Notes: a model not told the origin generated them from the letters alone. A DNA stretch of 64,000 bases from Acinetobacter puyangensis (GCF_900096995.1 NZ_OANT01000008.1:1-64000), one strand, 5' to 3'; positions 27,613 through 39,240 are shown, numbered from the stretch's first letter. A program made the numbers and translations.

Positions 27613-29157
27613 ATGCAACAACTGAATCCATCCGAGATCAGTGCGCTCATTAAACAGCGTATCAGCGATCTGGACACCAGCGCGACCGCAAAAAATGAGG
27701 GTACCATCGTTATGGTATCTGACGGTATCGTGCGTATTCACGGTCTGGCAGATGCCATGTATGGTGAAATGATCGAATTTGAAGGCGGCTTATACGGTAT
27801 GGCACTGAACCTTGAACAGGATTCAGTGGGTGCTGTGGTTTTAGGTAGCTACTTAAATCTTCAAGAAGGTCAAAAAGCAAGCTGTACTGGTCGTGTATTA
27901 GAAGTCCCAGTGGGGCCTGAACTTTTAGGTCGTGTTGTCGATGCTTTGGGTAATCCAATCGATGGCAAAGGTCCACTCAATGCAAAATTAACCGACAAGG
28001 TTGAAAAAGTTGCACCTGGCGTAATTTGGCGTCAAGGTGTTGATCAACCTGTACAAACTGGTTATAAATCAGTTGATACCATGATCCCTGTTGGTCGTGG
28101 TCAACGTGAATTAATCATCGGTGACCGTCAAACTGGTAAAACAGCAATGGCGATCGATGCGATTATTGCACAAAAAAATTCCGGCATTAAATGTGTGTAT
28201 GTGGCGATTGGTCAGAAACAATCAACCATTGCCAACGTAGTACGTAAGCTGGAAGAAACTGGTGCAATGGCATATACCACCGTTGTTGCAGCCGCTGCTG
28301 CTGATCCTGCTGCAATGCAGTATCTGGCACCATATTCTGGCTGTACTATGGGTGAATACTTCCGTGACCGTGGTGAAGATGCGTTAATCATTTATGATGA
28401 CTTGTCTAAACAAGCTGTTGCTTATCGTCAAATTTCCCTGTTACTTCGTCGTCCACCAGGTCGTGAAGCATATCCAGGTGACGTATTCTATCTTCACTCA
28501 CGTCTGCTTGAACGTGCTTCTCGTGTATCTGCGGATTATGTTGAGAAGTTCACCAATGGCGAAGTGACTGGTAAAACAGGTTCTTTAACTGCATTGCCAA
28601 TCATCGAAACCCAAGCGGGTGACGTTTCTGCATTCGTACCGACGAACGTAATTTCCATTACCGATGGTCAGATCTTCTTGGAAACTTCATTATTCAACGC
28701 TGGTATCCGTCCTGCTGTAAACGCAGGTATCTCGGTATCTCGTGTGGGTGGTGCTGCACAAACCAAGATCATCAAAAAATTGGCAGGTGGTATCCGTACT
28801 GCACTTGCACAATATCGTGAATTGGCTGCATTTGCGCAGTTTGCTTCTGACCTTGATGAAGCAACTCGTAAGCAACTTGAACACGGTCAACGTGTGACTG
28901 AGTTGATGAAGCAGAAACAATATGCGCCGTATTCAATTGCTGACCAAGCGGTTTCAGTTTACGCATCTAACGAAGGCTACATGGCTGATGTTCCTGTGAA
29001 CAAGATTGTAGATTTTGATGCTGCGTTAATTGCATATTTCCGCTCTGAAAAAGCTGCATTAATGCAAAATATCGATGAAACTGGTGATTATAACAAAGAC
29101 ATCGAAGCAGAAATTAAAGCAGGTATTGAGAGCTTCAAAGCGACTCAGGCTTACTAA
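27613..29157 (+). CDS. atpA: ATP synthase F1 subunit alpha
   Basis: A 514-residue non-catalytic nucleotide-binding subunit. The P-loop is GDRQTGKTA. The alpha signature [17 protein letters not shown] is present, and the C-terminal helical domain contains [19 protein letters not shown]. Its length equals the family norm. An inverted repeat sits between this gene and atpG. Confidence 0.98.
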   Translation: MQQLNPSEISALIKQRISDLDTSATAKNEGTIVMVSDGIVRIHGLADAMYGEMIEFEGGLYGMALNLEQDSVGAVVLGSYLNLQEGQKASCTGRVLEVPVGPELLGRVVDALGNPIDGKGPLNAKLTDKVEKVAPGVIWRQGVDQPVQTGYKSVDTMIPVGRGQRELIIGDRQTGKTAMAIDAIIAQKNSGIKCVYVAIGQKQSTIANVVRKLEETGAMAYTTVVAAAAADPAAMQYLAPYSGCTMGEYFRDRGEDALIIYDDLSKQAVAYRQISLLLRRPPGREAYPGDVFYLHSRLLERASRVSADYVEKFTNGEVTGKTGSLTALPIIETQAGDVSAFVPTNVISITDGQIFLETSLFNAGIRPAVNAGISVSRVGGAAQTKIIKKLAGGIRTALAQYRELAAFAQFASDLDEATRKQLEHGQRVTELMKQKQYAPYSIADQAVSVYASNEGYMADVPVNKIVDFDAALIAYFRSEKAALMQNIDETGDYNKDIEAEIKAGIESFKATQAY

Positions 29158-29191
29158 TTTGAAAAAGTAAGTTTGTTTCACGGATCAACCT

Positions 29192-29215
29192 TCGAAAGCT
29201 CGAAAGGGCTTTCGA
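29192..29215 (+). promoter_or_regulatory. Intercistronic hairpin between atpA and atpG
   Basis: TCGAAAG and CTTTCGA, a perfect 7-bp stem with a 10-base loop. It has no T-run, so it is not an obvious terminator. A role in mRNA processing or subunit stoichiometry is possible but not shown. Confidence 0.4.
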
Positions 29216-29231
29216 TGATTAGGTTAAGCGT

Positions 29232-30101
29232 ATGGCAAATTTAAAAGAAATTCGAGCCAAAGTAGCAAGTATCAAAAGTACGCAGAAGATTACGCGTGCG
29301 ATGCAGATGGTTGCTGCTTCAAAAATGCGTCGTGCGCAAGAGCGCATGGCTCAGGGCCGTCCGTATGCCGAAAATATGCACCGTGTAATTGCTCACTTGG
29401 TTCAAGCGAATCCTGAATACAAACACCGCTACATGATCGATCGTCCAGTCAAACGTGTGGGTTATATCATCGTTTCGTCAGATCGTGGTCTTGCAGGTGG
29501 TTTGAACATTAACTTGTTCAAAAAAGTAATTCAGCATGTCCAGCAGCAACGTGAGCAGTCAATTGAAGTTCAATTTGCTTTAATTGGTCAAAAAGCGGTT
29601 TCGTTTTTTAAAAACTACGGCGGTAAAGTGCTAGGGGCAACAACACAGCTTGGTGATACACCGGATGTGGAGCAGTTGACAGGTTCTGTGCAGGTGATGC
29701 TGGATGCCTATGATAAAGGCGAGTTAGATCGTATTTATCTGGTATCAAACGGCTTTATTAACGCCATGACACAAAAACCGCAAGTTGAACAACTTGTGCC
29801 TTTAGCTCCAGCTAACGAAAGCGAAGATCTCCATCGTCAATATGGTTGGGATTATATTTACGAACCAGAAGCAGAAGAATTGCTGAACGGTTTGTTGGTT
29901 CGCTATATCGAGTCTGTGGTTTATCAGGGCGTGATTGAAAATATCGCCTGTGAGCAATCTGCACGTATGGTCGCAATGAAAGCTGCGACAGATAACGCAG
30001 GTCAGCTGATTAAAGACCTACAGCTCATTTACAACAAGCTGCGTCAAGCCGCGATTACTCAGGAAATTTCCGAGATCGTTGGTGGTGCCGCTGCCGTTTA
30101 A
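29232..30101 (+). CDS. atpG: ATP synthase F1 subunit gamma
   Basis: A 289-residue central shaft subunit. The N-terminal coiled coil starts [20 protein letters not shown], then [16 protein letters not shown]. The C-terminal helix with [20 protein letters not shown] and [14 protein letters not shown] completes the rotor axle. Its length matches E. coli (287). Confidence 0.98.
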   Translation: MANLKEIRAKVASIKSTQKITRAMQMVAASKMRRAQERMAQGRPYAENMHRVIAHLVQANPEYKHRYMIDRPVKRVGYIIVSSDRGLAGGLNINLFKKVIQHVQQQREQSIEVQFALIGQKAVSFFKNYGGKVLGATTQLGDTPDVEQLTGSVQVMLDAYDKGELDRIYLVSNGFINAMTQKPQVEQLVPLAPANESEDLHRQYGWDYIYEPEAEELLNGLLVRYIESVVYQGVIENIACEQSARMVAMKAATDNAGQLIKDLQLIYNKLRQAAITQEISEIVGGAAAV

Positions 30102-30115
30102 CATTATTAGTTTGA

Positions 30116-31525
<1,410 letters not shown>

Positions 31526-31553
31526 TTAGCAACTCTAATTAGGAGGCTATCTC

Positions 31554-31973
31554 ATGGCGACTATGCAATGTGATGTCGTAAGTGTTAAAGAGTCGATTTA
31601 CTCTGGACAAGTTACGATGCTGATCGCAAAAGGTGCAGGCGGTGAACTGGGTATTTTACCCGGTCACGCACCGCTGGTAACCTTGTTACAACCTGGACCG
31701 ATTCGTGTTCAGCTTGCCAACGGTACAGAAGAAATTGTCTATGTATCTGGTGGTGTGCTAGAAGTACAACCGAATGTTGTGACTGTACTTGCGGATACCG
31801 CAATTCGTGCAGACAACTTGGACGAAGCAGCAATTCTTGAAGCACGTAAAAATGCAGAAAGTTTGCTGGCGAACCAGAAAAATGAGGTTGATACTGCGGC
31901 TGCACTCGCTTCTCTTTCCGAGATTGCTGGTCAGCTTGAAACCATCCGTAAAATTAAAAATCGTGCATTGTAA
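31554..31973 (+). CDS. atpC: ATP synthase F1 subunit epsilon
   Basis: A 139-residue rotor subunit and intrinsic inhibitor. The N-terminal beta-sandwich includes GELGILPGHAPLVTLLQPGP. The C-terminal two-helix domain that can block rotation runs from about residue 88. It is the last gene of the operon and is followed at once by a terminator. Confidence 0.97.
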   Translation: MATMQCDVVSVKESIYSGQVTMLIAKGAGGELGILPGHAPLVTLLQPGPIRVQLANGTEEIVYVSGGVLEVQPNVVTVLADTAIRADNLDEAAILEARKNAESLLANQKNEVDTAAALASLSEIAGQLETIRKIKNRAL

Positions 31974-31992
31974 ATCAATGTCATGATTGAAG

Positions 31993-32016
31993 AGGCCACC
32001 GTAAGGTGGCTTTTTT
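31993..32016 (+). terminator. Terminator of the ATP synthase operon
   Basis: Stem GCCACC/GGTGGC (31995-32000 and 32005-32010), loop GTAA, followed by six T. It lies 22 bases after the atpC stop and also separates it from the convergent LysR gene. Confidence 0.93.
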
Positions 32017-32031
32017 ATGGGCTGTGGTTTT

Positions 32032-32928
32032 TCAGATTGATTTAGCCTGTAACATCTGAACCAATTCTTCTACATAAGGATCAAGATCGGAATCCTGTTT
32101 CCAGATACACATGACCTCAGACATTAAGGTATTCTGTTCCAAACTTAACAATTTCACCTGAGGCGGTAGAATCGACTGAAATTCCAGCGGTACAATGCAA
32201 ATGCCAAGATTGGCTGCAACCAATTGCAATTGTGAGATTTTTCTCGATTGAATGCTGGCTTTTTTAGGGAAAAAACCTCTGGATAGGCACAAATTGGAAA
32301 CCAGATAACTTAATCCGCCACGTTCCGCATGCGGTGTCGATACAAACACTTCATCTTTTAAATCCTCGATTTTAATCTTTTGTAATGTGTCAAATTTTGC
32401 ATGGGCAGTATTGACGGCTAAATATAAGGGTTGACGATAAAGAGATTGTGAATGGATCTGTTGCATATGATGCAAGACAGGTGGCCGAATCATGCCAATA
32501 TCAATTTGATGATGCAGTAATGCCTGAATTTGTTGTTCCGAAGATAGCGTGTTGAGTTCAATCTGTATCTGATATTTTTTGCTGATGTAATCCAATGCTT
32601 GGATTTTCGTCTGATCCATTACTACACTACTCGAATGTGCAATTTTAATTACGCGATGAATTCCTTGGGCAATGTGCTGTGAGGATTGAATAATGTCTTG
32701 CATGCCATTGAGATGAATTTTAATGTTTTGATAGAACTGCTGTCCGGCAGGTGTTAGCTGCATATTTTTCCCACGTCGGTCAAAAATATCAAACCTGACG
32801 TCCTGTTCCAATAATTTCATCTGCCGGCTCAATGCCGATTGAGCAATATATAATTTTTCTGAAGCAGCAATAAAGCCGTTTTCTTCAACGATCTTGATTA
32901 AATACTGCAATTGCTTGAGTGTAGGCAT
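32032..32928 (-). CDS. LysR family regulator
   Basis: A 298-residue regulator. The N-terminal winged helix (residues 1-60) contains LKQLQYLIKIVEENGFIAAS and QSALSRQMKLLEQD. The C-terminal half is the periplasmic-binding-type effector domain (about 90-295). It is divergent from a 47-residue membrane peptide at 33031, its only obvious local partner. The target and inducer are unknown. Confidence 0.9.
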   Translation of the reverse strand: MPTLKQLQYLIKIVEENGFIAASEKLYIAQSALSRQMKLLEQDVRFDIFDRRGKNMQLTPAGQQFYQNIKIHLNGMQDIIQSSQHIAQGIHRVIKIAHSSSVVMDQTKIQALDYISKKYQIQIELNTLSSEQQIQALLHHQIDIGMIRPPVLHHMQQIHSQSLYRQPLYLAVNTAHAKFDTLQKIKIEDLKDEVFVSTPHAERGGLSYLVSNLCLSRGFFPKKASIQSRKISQLQLVAANLGICIVPLEFQSILPPQVKLLSLEQNTLMSEVMCIWKQDSDLDPYVEELVQMLQAKSI

Positions 32929-33030
32929 ATTGATCTTAAAATTAGATGGATTATGTATTTTTCTATATTAGATGAGATGAATTGTTTTGCCTAGACTGTT
33001 GTCATCAGTATAGCTTGGCAGGAATAGGCA

Positions 33031-33174
33031 ATGCATCAGTTAAAAATAACCCTATGGATTTTGCTTGTAGTTGTTTTACTGAGTCTGTTTAATTTTTATG
33101 ATCAAAAAATGTCAACAGATGCAGAACTTAATCAATATTCCAAAAAAAGTGAGTATTTAAATGATTCGGATTAA
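33031..33174 (+). CDS. Putative 47-residue membrane peptide
   Basis: ATG with AGGAATAGG upstream; the frame starts MHQLKITLWILLVVVLLSLF and ends in a polar, charged tail with stop TAA. It has one N-terminal transmembrane helix and a short soluble tail. The N-terminus loosely recalls that of FtsH (hydrophobic helix then FNxF), but no further FtsH sequence follows. It sits divergent from the LysR gene, so it may be that regulator's target. Alternatively it is a remnant. Confidence 0.45.
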   Translation: MHQLKITLWILLVVVLLSLFNFYDQKMSTDAELNQYSKKSEYLNDSD

Positions 33175-33193
33175 TAAAATTATAGGCAATATC

Positions 33194-33229
33194 TACTTTC
33201 GTAAACATAGACGAGGTGTCAACAGAACC
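33194..33229. repeat. Solo end of the cloverleaf repeat family, copy C
   Basis: ACTTTCGTAAACATAGACG continuing into AGGTGTCAACAGAACC matches one terminal segment of copies A and B (there CACTTTCGCAATCATAGACG and AAATGTTAACAAGCCC). It is followed by TAATAAA, as is copy B. No partner end is visible within 200 bp, so it is a decayed or truncated copy. Positions 33230-33331 before the pirin gene show nothing else. Confidence 0.65.
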
Positions 33230-33331
33230 TAATAAAAATGGAATATTTAAAACGCATGATTCTATTTTTATTGTTTTTAAAATGAATAGGTCTGATAGCA
33301 TATTCATTCAGATCAATGATCAGGGTTTAAT

Positions 33332-34279
33332 ATGGCAAATCGGGAATATTCGCAAGGTACAGCTTCACAGTCGGAGTTAACGACTCAATCCAATGAATTT
33401 AAGGCCATTCCATTGCGTAAAGCCGAGATTGGCCATGGCACCATCATTAAACGGGCTTTACCCAGTCGTGAAAAACGTATGATTGGCGCTTGGTGTTTTC
33501 TTGATCATGCTGGTCCGGTTGAGTTCCCGGCAGGTGATGGATTAGATATTGGCCCGCACCCGCATATTGGTTTGCAGACTTTTACCTGGATGATTGATGG
33601 AACCGTGATGCATATGGATAGTTTGGGCAGTGAACAGCTGATTCGGCCCAAACAGGTGAATTTGATGACAGCTGGCTATGGGATTTCGCATACTGAAGTT
33701 GCGCCGATGACCGAAACTCGCATGCATACTGCCCAGTTATGGATTGCCTTACCTGATGATCAACGTAATATGCCGCCACGCTTTGATCATTATCCAGTGT
33801 TGCCGACCCTTCAGAAAGATGGTGCCTGTATTACTATACTGGTTGGAGATTATTTAGGGCAAAGTTCTCCGGTCGAAGTCTATAGTGCATTGCTGGCACT
33901 GGATATAGAAGCAGTTGATGATGTGGATGTGGTACTTGAACTGAATCCGCAATTTGAATATGGGGTGTTGGTACTGGACCATCAGGCAGTGATCAATGGC
34001 CATGAATTGACGCAGGAAAATATGCTGGTGATTGAAACCACCCATGACAATCTACATCTACAAATGCAAAAAGGTAGTCGTATTTTATTGATTGGTGGCG
34101 AACCTTTTGACAGTGAGATTTTATTATGGTGGAATCTGGTGGCACGCAGTACCGAAGAAATTAAAACTGCACGGGACCAGTGGATCAATCATGACGCTCG
34201 CTTTGGTGATATTCCCAAGTATCTCGGCGATCGTTTAGTTGCACCCGTTATGCCCGAGAAAATGAAAGCATCAAAATAA
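33332..34279 (+). CDS. Pirin family protein
   Basis: A 315-residue double-cupin protein. The N-terminal cupin has the metal-binding pattern DIGPHPHIGLQTFTWMIDG and later GYGISHTEVAP. Conserved GEPFDSEILLWWNLV lies in the C-terminal part. Bacterial pirins bind iron or other metals, and some act as quercetinases or regulators; which applies here cannot be told. It is followed after 9 bp by an OsmC gene, suggesting a joint stress-response unit. Confidence 0.9.
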   Translation: MANREYSQGTASQSELTTQSNEFKAIPLRKAEIGHGTIIKRALPSREKRMIGAWCFLDHAGPVEFPAGDGLDIGPHPHIGLQTFTWMIDGTVMHMDSLGSEQLIRPKQVNLMTAGYGISHTEVAPMTETRMHTAQLWIALPDDQRNMPPRFDHYPVLPTLQKDGACITILVGDYLGQSSPVEVYSALLALDIEAVDDVDVVLELNPQFEYGVLVLDHQAVINGHELTQENMLVIETTHDNLHLQMQKGSRILLIGGEPFDSEILLWWNLVARSTEEIKTARDQWINHDARFGDIPKYLGDRLVAPVMPEKMKASK

Positions 34280-34288
34280 GGATTAAAG

Positions 34289-34690
34289 ATGGCGATTATT
34301 GCAACGACAAATATTTCAAGTTTAGCCGAACCATGGGCGGGTCAATTAAGCAGTGGTCGGCATCAATATTTAACCGATAAACCCGAGCAATTTGGTGGCA
34401 AAGATCAAGGACCTGCGCCTTATGATTATTTACTTGCTGCATTGGCTGCCTGCACCATGATTACATTACGGATGTATGCACAACATAAAGGATGGGATTA
34501 TGGACATTTTAGCATTGAACTCAATTTTCATACCGATCAGACGGGTGAAGAGTGGATTTCAAGGACGCTTGGTTTTGATCGGGATTTAGATGAGATCAGT
34601 AAAGCGAAAATTTTAGAGATTTGCCAAAAGACTCCAGTGACAAAAACTTTATTGCGTGGCACACGTATTGATACACAGATTTTGGCATGA
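34289..34690 (+). CDS. OsmC family peroxide-reducing protein
   Basis: A 133-residue OsmC/Ohr-fold protein. The two redox Cys are in LAACTMITLRMYAQ and in EICQKTPVTKTLL. It has the family's GPAPYDYLLAAL segment. It probably reduces organic or fatty-acid peroxides with thiol donors. It is co-transcribed with pirin (9-bp gap). Confidence 0.88.
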   Translation: MAIIATTNISSLAEPWAGQLSSGRHQYLTDKPEQFGGKDQGPAPYDYLLAALAACTMITLRMYAQHKGWDYGHFSIELNFHTDQTGEEWISRTLGFDRDLDEISKAKILEICQKTPVTKTLLRGTRIDTQILA

Positions 34691-34715
34691 TGTGAATCTG
34701 TCATCATTTTAAATG

Positions 34716-35183
34716 TTACTGATCAATCATATCCACAAATTTTGCATTTAATACTGTGGCAAGATCTTGTGGGGCAATACCAATGTCTAGTCCACGTTTA
34801 CCACCACTGACATACATTTTTGCCAAGGTTTGTGCATGGCTGTCAATGATGGTGGTTAAGCGTTTCTTTTGTCCAAGAGGACTAATACCGCCCACCAGAT
34901 AGCCGGTCAATCGCTCGGCATCATGCAGGTCAGCCATGCTTAATTTTTTACAACCAAAGGCATGCGCAGCTTTTTTCAGATTCAGCTGAAATGCGACAGG
35001 CAATACCGCAACATAGTGATTTTTGCCATCGGTCACCAGTAGGGTTTTAAAGGTTTCTTCTGGGCTTAAGCCCAATTTTTCTACTGCTTCCAGACCAAAA
35101 TTATGATTGTTAGGATCATGCTCATATTCATGGATAGAATAGTCGATTTTCTTTAATTTAAGCAGTTTGCAGGCAGGAGTCAT
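34716..35183 (-). CDS. ybaK: Cys-tRNA(Pro)/Cys-tRNA(Cys) deacylase YbaK
   Basis: A 155-residue trans-editing enzyme that removes Cys from mischarged tRNA-Pro. The YbaK/EbsC domain covers the whole protein. The catalytic Lys is probably in [13 protein letters not shown]. The conserved C-terminal part is [19 protein letters not shown] and [16 protein letters not shown]. It is a monocistronic gene. Confidence 0.93.
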   Translation of the reverse strand: MTPACKLLKLKKIDYSIHEYEHDPNNHNFGLEAVEKLGLSPEETFKTLLVTDGKNHYVAVLPVAFQLNLKKAAHAFGCKKLSMADLHDAERLTGYLVGGISPLGQKKRLTTIIDSHAQTLAKMYVSGGKRGLDIGIAPQDLATVLNAKFVDMIDQ

Positions 35184-35390
35184 GATAAGAAGAAATAGCC
35201 AGAGAATGCTTTATGATAAAACAAATGGCTAGACATAAACTAGCAGTCTGATGGAAAAAATTATTTCTGGCGGGATCAAAAGGATCATTACATAATTGCT
35301 AAATTTTATCTTGTGAAATGATTAGGGCAGCATCATTAAAATGTTCTATTATCATAAAGTGAATAACTTTATTAAATTTAAGGATATAAC

Positions 35391-36389
35391 ATGGCAACAG
35401 ATCAACAATTCCCTACACCAGAAAATTTGGGTATCGCAGCGTATAGCAATAATGCAGACGCCATTGGTAATACACCTTTGGTTCGAATCAATCGTATTAT
35501 CCAAGGACACGCCAATGTCTTTGCAAAAATAGAAAGTCGTAATCCGGCATTTTCGGTGAAATGTCGTGTCGGTGCAGCATTGATTGCCGATGCCGAAAAA
35601 CGTGGCGTATTAAAGCCGGGCATGCATATTGTTGAACCGACCAGTGGCAATACCGGGATTGCGCTGGCATTTGTTGCAGCGGCAAAAGGTTATCCGATTA
35701 CCTTGACCATGCCCGCCAGTATGAGTATCGAACGTCGTAAAGTGCTCAAAGCCTTTGGTGCTAATCTGATCCTGACTGAACCTGCCAAAGGCATGAAAGG
35801 TGCAGTGGATGAAGCACAGCGTTTGGCAACTGAACATCCTGATACGTATTTCTTGCCACAACAATTTGAAAATCCGGCTAATCCACAAATTCATCAGGAT
35901 ACAACAGGGCCGGAAATCTGGGCAGCAACACAGGGACAGGTTGATATTCTGGTGGCAGGTGTCGGCACAGGCGGCACCATTACTGGGATTTCCCGTTATT
36001 TCGAACACAGTAAACAACAGCCGATTTATTCTGTGGCCGTTGAACCCGCTGAGTCGCCGATCATCACTCAGGCCAAACGTGGTGAAGATTTGACACCCGG
36101 ACCACATAAAATTCAGGGAATCGGGGCAAACTTTATCCCAAAAAATCTGGATTTGGATCTTGTCGATGAAGTGATTGCAGTCAAAGGTGATGATGCCGTT
36201 GAATGGGCACGTAAATCTGCCACACAAGAAGGGATTTTAGTCGGCATTTCCAGTGGTGCAGCCTTGGCCGCAGCGGCAATATTGGCAGCACGTCCGGAGA
36301 ATGCTGGTAAAAATATTGTGGTGATTTTACCAGATAGTGGTGAGCGTTATTTATCGACAGTCCTGTTTGAAGGGATTCTGGAAGATTAA
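35391..36389 (+). CDS. cysK: Cysteine synthase A
   Basis: A 332-residue PLP enzyme making cysteine from O-acetylserine and sulfide. PLP-binding Lys57 is in [12 protein letters not shown]. The substrate loop is [11 protein letters not shown] and the phosphate-binding loop [15 protein letters not shown]. It is close to E. coli CysK (323 residues) in length. A strong terminator follows. The preceding gap (35184-35390) is AT-rich and holds the promoter region only. Confidence 0.95.
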   Translation: MATDQQFPTPENLGIAAYSNNADAIGNTPLVRINRIIQGHANVFAKIESRNPAFSVKCRVGAALIADAEKRGVLKPGMHIVEPTSGNTGIALAFVAAAKGYPITLTMPASMSIERRKVLKAFGANLILTEPAKGMKGAVDEAQRLATEHPDTYFLPQQFENPANPQIHQDTTGPEIWAATQGQVDILVAGVGTGGTITGISRYFEHSKQQPIYSVAVEPAESPIITQAKRGEDLTPGPHKIQGIGANFIPKNLDLDLVDEVIAVKGDDAVEWARKSATQEGILVGISSGAALAAAAILAARPENAGKNIVVILPDSGERYLSTVLFEGILED

Positions 36390-36441
36390 TGTCTGTTCTA
36401 GGATTTAAGATCTTTATCTAGCCAATGTTTAACCACAGCTT

Positions 36442-36465
36442 AAAAGGGAGTTCGCTCCCTTTTTT
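36442..36465 (+). terminator. Terminator of cysK
   Basis: Stem AAAAGGGAG/CTCCCTTTT with a stable TTCG loop and a T-rich tail. It is about 50 bases after the cysK stop. Confidence 0.93.
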
Positions 36466-36552
36466 ATTTTGCGTAAAGTTTTGTTATAGACTATTTAAAA
36501 AGTATAAATGAAATGACATTAATAACAGATAAATTTGCAATCGAGAATTATC

Positions 36553-37239
36553 ATGCGTGTCGATATCTGGTCAGATGTGGTCTGTCCCTTTTGTTATATT
36601 GGTAAAAAACGACTGGAACAGGTGGCTGCTGAGGCAGGCGTGACGTTGGATATTCACTGGCACAGTTTTGAGTTGGATCCCAATGCACCAGCGAAACATC
36701 AACAATCCAATACAGAACGTCTGGCGCAAAAATATGGTCGTACAGTCACTCAGATGCAAGAGATGGAACGAAGCATTGCCGAACTTGCTGCAACAGAAGG
36801 AATTGATTTTCAATGGCAGAAGGCCAATTCAGGTAATAGTTTTAATGCACATCGAATTATTCATTTGGCTCAGAACAAGGGTTTGGGGAATGAGGCAGAA
36901 GAAGCTTTTTTCCATGCCTATATGACCGAAGGGCTGGCGATTGGTGAGCGGGAAGTGGTCGTGCACATTGCCGAACGTATTGGTTTGAGCTCTGTAGATG
37001 TGATTGAAGTGCTGGACAGCCAGCAATTTTCCGCAGATGTCCGTCAGGATGAAGCACTTGCACAACAGTTAAATATTACAGGTGTACCATTTTTTGTTTT
37101 TGATCAAAAAGTTGGATTATCTGGGGTGCAAGACCGGAGCGTATTTTTACAGGCGTTACAGCAGGCATTGCAACAGTCACAGGTTCCCGAAGCAGCATCT
37201 TGTGAAGGGGAACAATGCGAAATACCTGCAAAATCCTGA
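36553..37239 (+). CDS. DsbA-type oxidoreductase (FrnE-like)
   Basis: A 228-residue thioredoxin-fold protein without a signal peptide. The active site is CPFC in WSDVVCPFCYIGKKRLE. The inserted helical domain and cis-Pro loop (NITGVPFFVFDQ) match the FrnE/2-hydroxychromene isomerase branch of the DsbA family. The C-terminus has an extra CEGEQC pair, which could be a second redox site. It is probably cytosolic disulfide chemistry in stress. ATG 36553 was preferred over an upstream TTG (36535) because homologues begin MRVDIWSD. Confidence 0.88.
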   Translation: MRVDIWSDVVCPFCYIGKKRLEQVAAEAGVTLDIHWHSFELDPNAPAKHQQSNTERLAQKYGRTVTQMQEMERSIAELAATEGIDFQWQKANSGNSFNAHRIIHLAQNKGLGNEAEEAFFHAYMTEGLAIGEREVVVHIAERIGLSSVDVIEVLDSQQFSADVRQDEALAQQLNITGVPFFVFDQKVGLSGVQDRSVFLQALQQALQQSQVPEAASCEGEQCEIPAKS

Positions 37240-37384
37240 TGTATTTAAATCATTAGAATGCAGTTAAATGACACATATTGATTTTGCTTTGCGTTAATTT
37301 TGCAAAGCAATTACATATTGTGAAATTTCAACCGTTATAATGATCCGCTATACTTGCAAACATTTAAAAAATCGAGTGAAAATC

Positions 37385-38326
37385 ATGCGTGTACTTGTGG
37401 TAATGGATCCCATTGAAAACGTCAATTTAAAAAAAGATTCCACCATGGCGATGCTGTGGGCAGCAAGTCGTCGAGGGCATGCGTTGGGTTATGCCTTACA
37501 ACAGGATTTATATATTGAGCAGGGTAAGGCATTTGGTTTGATCTCTCCTTTGACGGTGTCTGAGGATTACAACGATTATTATACGCTGGGCGAAAAGCAG
37601 AAAGAGTCAATCGCTGCTTATGACGTGGTGTTAATGCGTAAAGACCCACCATTCGACATGAATTTTGTCTATACCACTTATATTCTGGAACAGGCAGAAC
37701 GCGAGGGTGCATGGATTATTAACAAACCACAATCCTTACGGGACTGTAATGAAAAGTTGTTTGCAACACAGTTCTCCGAATTACAGGTACCGACACTGGT
37801 CACCTCTCAACAGGGTTTAATTCGTGAGTTCTTGACACAGCATCAGGATGTGATTGTAAAACCACTTGATGGCATGGGTGGCACAGGAATTTTCCGTTTG
37901 ACTGTCGATGGTGTAAACATTGGTTCAACGCTTGAGATTTTGACACAAAATGGACAACAGCCAATTATGGCGCAGCGTTATATCCCGGAAATTGTCGATG
38001 GTGATAAACGGATTCTGATGATCAATGGTGAACCAGTGCCATATTGTCTGGCACGTATTCCGCAAAATGGTGAAACCCGGGGTAATCTGGCGGCTGGCGG
38101 TAAGGGTGAAGCGCGTCCTCTCACCGAAAATGATAAAAAAATTGCAGCAAAAGTTGGTCCATTTTTAAAAGCAAAAGGACTGGTGTTTGTCGGTCTGGAT
38201 GTGATTGGGGATTTTGTCACTGAGATTAATGTCACCAGCCCAACCTGTATTCGGGAAATTGACCATCAATTTGGGACTTCAATTGCCGATGATTTATTCG
38301 ATGTGCTTGAACAGGGTCGTGAGTAA
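37385..38326 (+). CDS. gshB: Glutathione synthetase
   Basis: A 313-residue ATP-grasp enzyme joining gamma-glutamylcysteine and glycine. The N-terminus MRVLVVMDPIENVNLKKDST is the family start, so ATG 37385 was chosen over 37340. The ATP-grasp segments are VKPLDGMGGTGIF, RILMINGEPV and NVTSPTCIREID. Its length matches E. coli (316). Confidence 0.96.
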   Translation: MRVLVVMDPIENVNLKKDSTMAMLWAASRRGHALGYALQQDLYIEQGKAFGLISPLTVSEDYNDYYTLGEKQKESIAAYDVVLMRKDPPFDMNFVYTTYILEQAEREGAWIINKPQSLRDCNEKLFATQFSELQVPTLVTSQQGLIREFLTQHQDVIVKPLDGMGGTGIFRLTVDGVNIGSTLEILTQNGQQPIMAQRYIPEIVDGDKRILMINGEPVPYCLARIPQNGETRGNLAAGGKGEARPLTENDKKIAAKVGPFLKAKGLVFVGLDVIGDFVTEINVTSPTCIREIDHQFGTSIADDLFDVLEQGRE

Positions 38327-38380
38327 TTATTTATCATACCCATTCGAAAATTTTTTGAATAAATTGGAAAAAGTAATTCT

Positions 38381-39208
38381 ATGAATAAAGTATTATTGAT
38401 CGGTGGTGTGTGTCTAGCTCTAAGTTTATCTGCTTGCCAACATGCACCTACCCAACGAGATACTGTCGTCAGTCAGCAGCAAATTCAACAGATTCAACAT
38501 GATTTTCAAACCCATGCCATTGATGGAGTTATGACCATTTATAATGGGCAAAGCTTTGCAAATTTTGGCAGTGATGTGGATCGTGCCACACAGCAATATA
38601 TCCCTGCTTCAACCTTTAAAATATTGAATGCCCTGATTGGACTAGAGCATGGCAAAGTGACCAGTTCGGAAGTGTTTAAATGGGATGGGCAAAAACGCAG
38701 TTTTCCAGCTTGGGAAAAAGACATGACGCTGGCACAGGCGATGCAGACATCGGCAGTACCGGTTTATCAGGAGTTGGCACGTAGAATTGGTCTACCATTG
38801 ATGGCCAGCGAAGTCAAAAGAGTCGGTTATGGCAACCAAAATATTGGTACTCAAGTGGATAATTTCTGGCTGGTTGGGCCACTCACCATTAGTCCTGAAC
38901 AGGAAGCAAAATTTGCTTATCAATTGGCTAACCAACAGCTGGCTTTCTCCAAAAATGTCCAACAGCAAGTCCAGCAGATGATATTGATTGAGGAAAAGCA
39001 GGGTTATAAGTTGTATGCCAAAAGTGGTTGGGGCATGGATGTTGAACCAATGGTGGGTTGGTATACAGGCTGGGTCGAACAGCCTAATGGGAAAGTTCAG
39101 GCATTTTCGCTGAATATGACGATGCAAAAAGACAGCTCGCCAAAAACCAGACAAACGTTGACAATCTCTACGTTAAAAATCTTAAAGTTACTCCCAGAGA
39201 ATTTTTAA
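38381..39208 (+). CDS. blaOXA: Class D (OXA-type) beta-lactamase
   Basis: A 275-residue lipoprotein-type precursor (lipobox LSAC, Cys19) acting in the periplasm. Class D motifs are complete: STFK at 77-80 (active-site Ser77, Lys80), SAV at 124-126, YGN at 150-152, Trp163 near the omega loop, and KSG at 214-216. Long blocks (PASTFK, NALIGLEH, EVFKWDGQKR, ELARRIGL, VDNFWLVGPL) agree with the intrinsic Acinetobacter carbapenem-hydrolysing group as I know it. No insertion sequence or strong promoter lies upstream, so it looks like a resident gene with low expression. The exact OXA subgroup cannot be assigned by eye. Confidence 0.95.
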   Translation: MNKVLLIGGVCLALSLSACQHAPTQRDTVVSQQQIQQIQHDFQTHAIDGVMTIYNGQSFANFGSDVDRATQQYIPASTFKILNALIGLEHGKVTSSEVFKWDGQKRSFPAWEKDMTLAQAMQTSAVPVYQELARRIGLPLMASEVKRVGYGNQNIGTQVDNFWLVGPLTISPEQEAKFAYQLANQQLAFSKNVQQQVQQMILIEEKQGYKLYAKSGWGMDVEPMVGWYTGWVEQPNGKVQAFSLNMTMQKDSSPKTRQTLTISTLKILKLLPENF

Positions 39209-39240
39209 CACATTTTGATTCATAAATTTTAGGTGCAACG

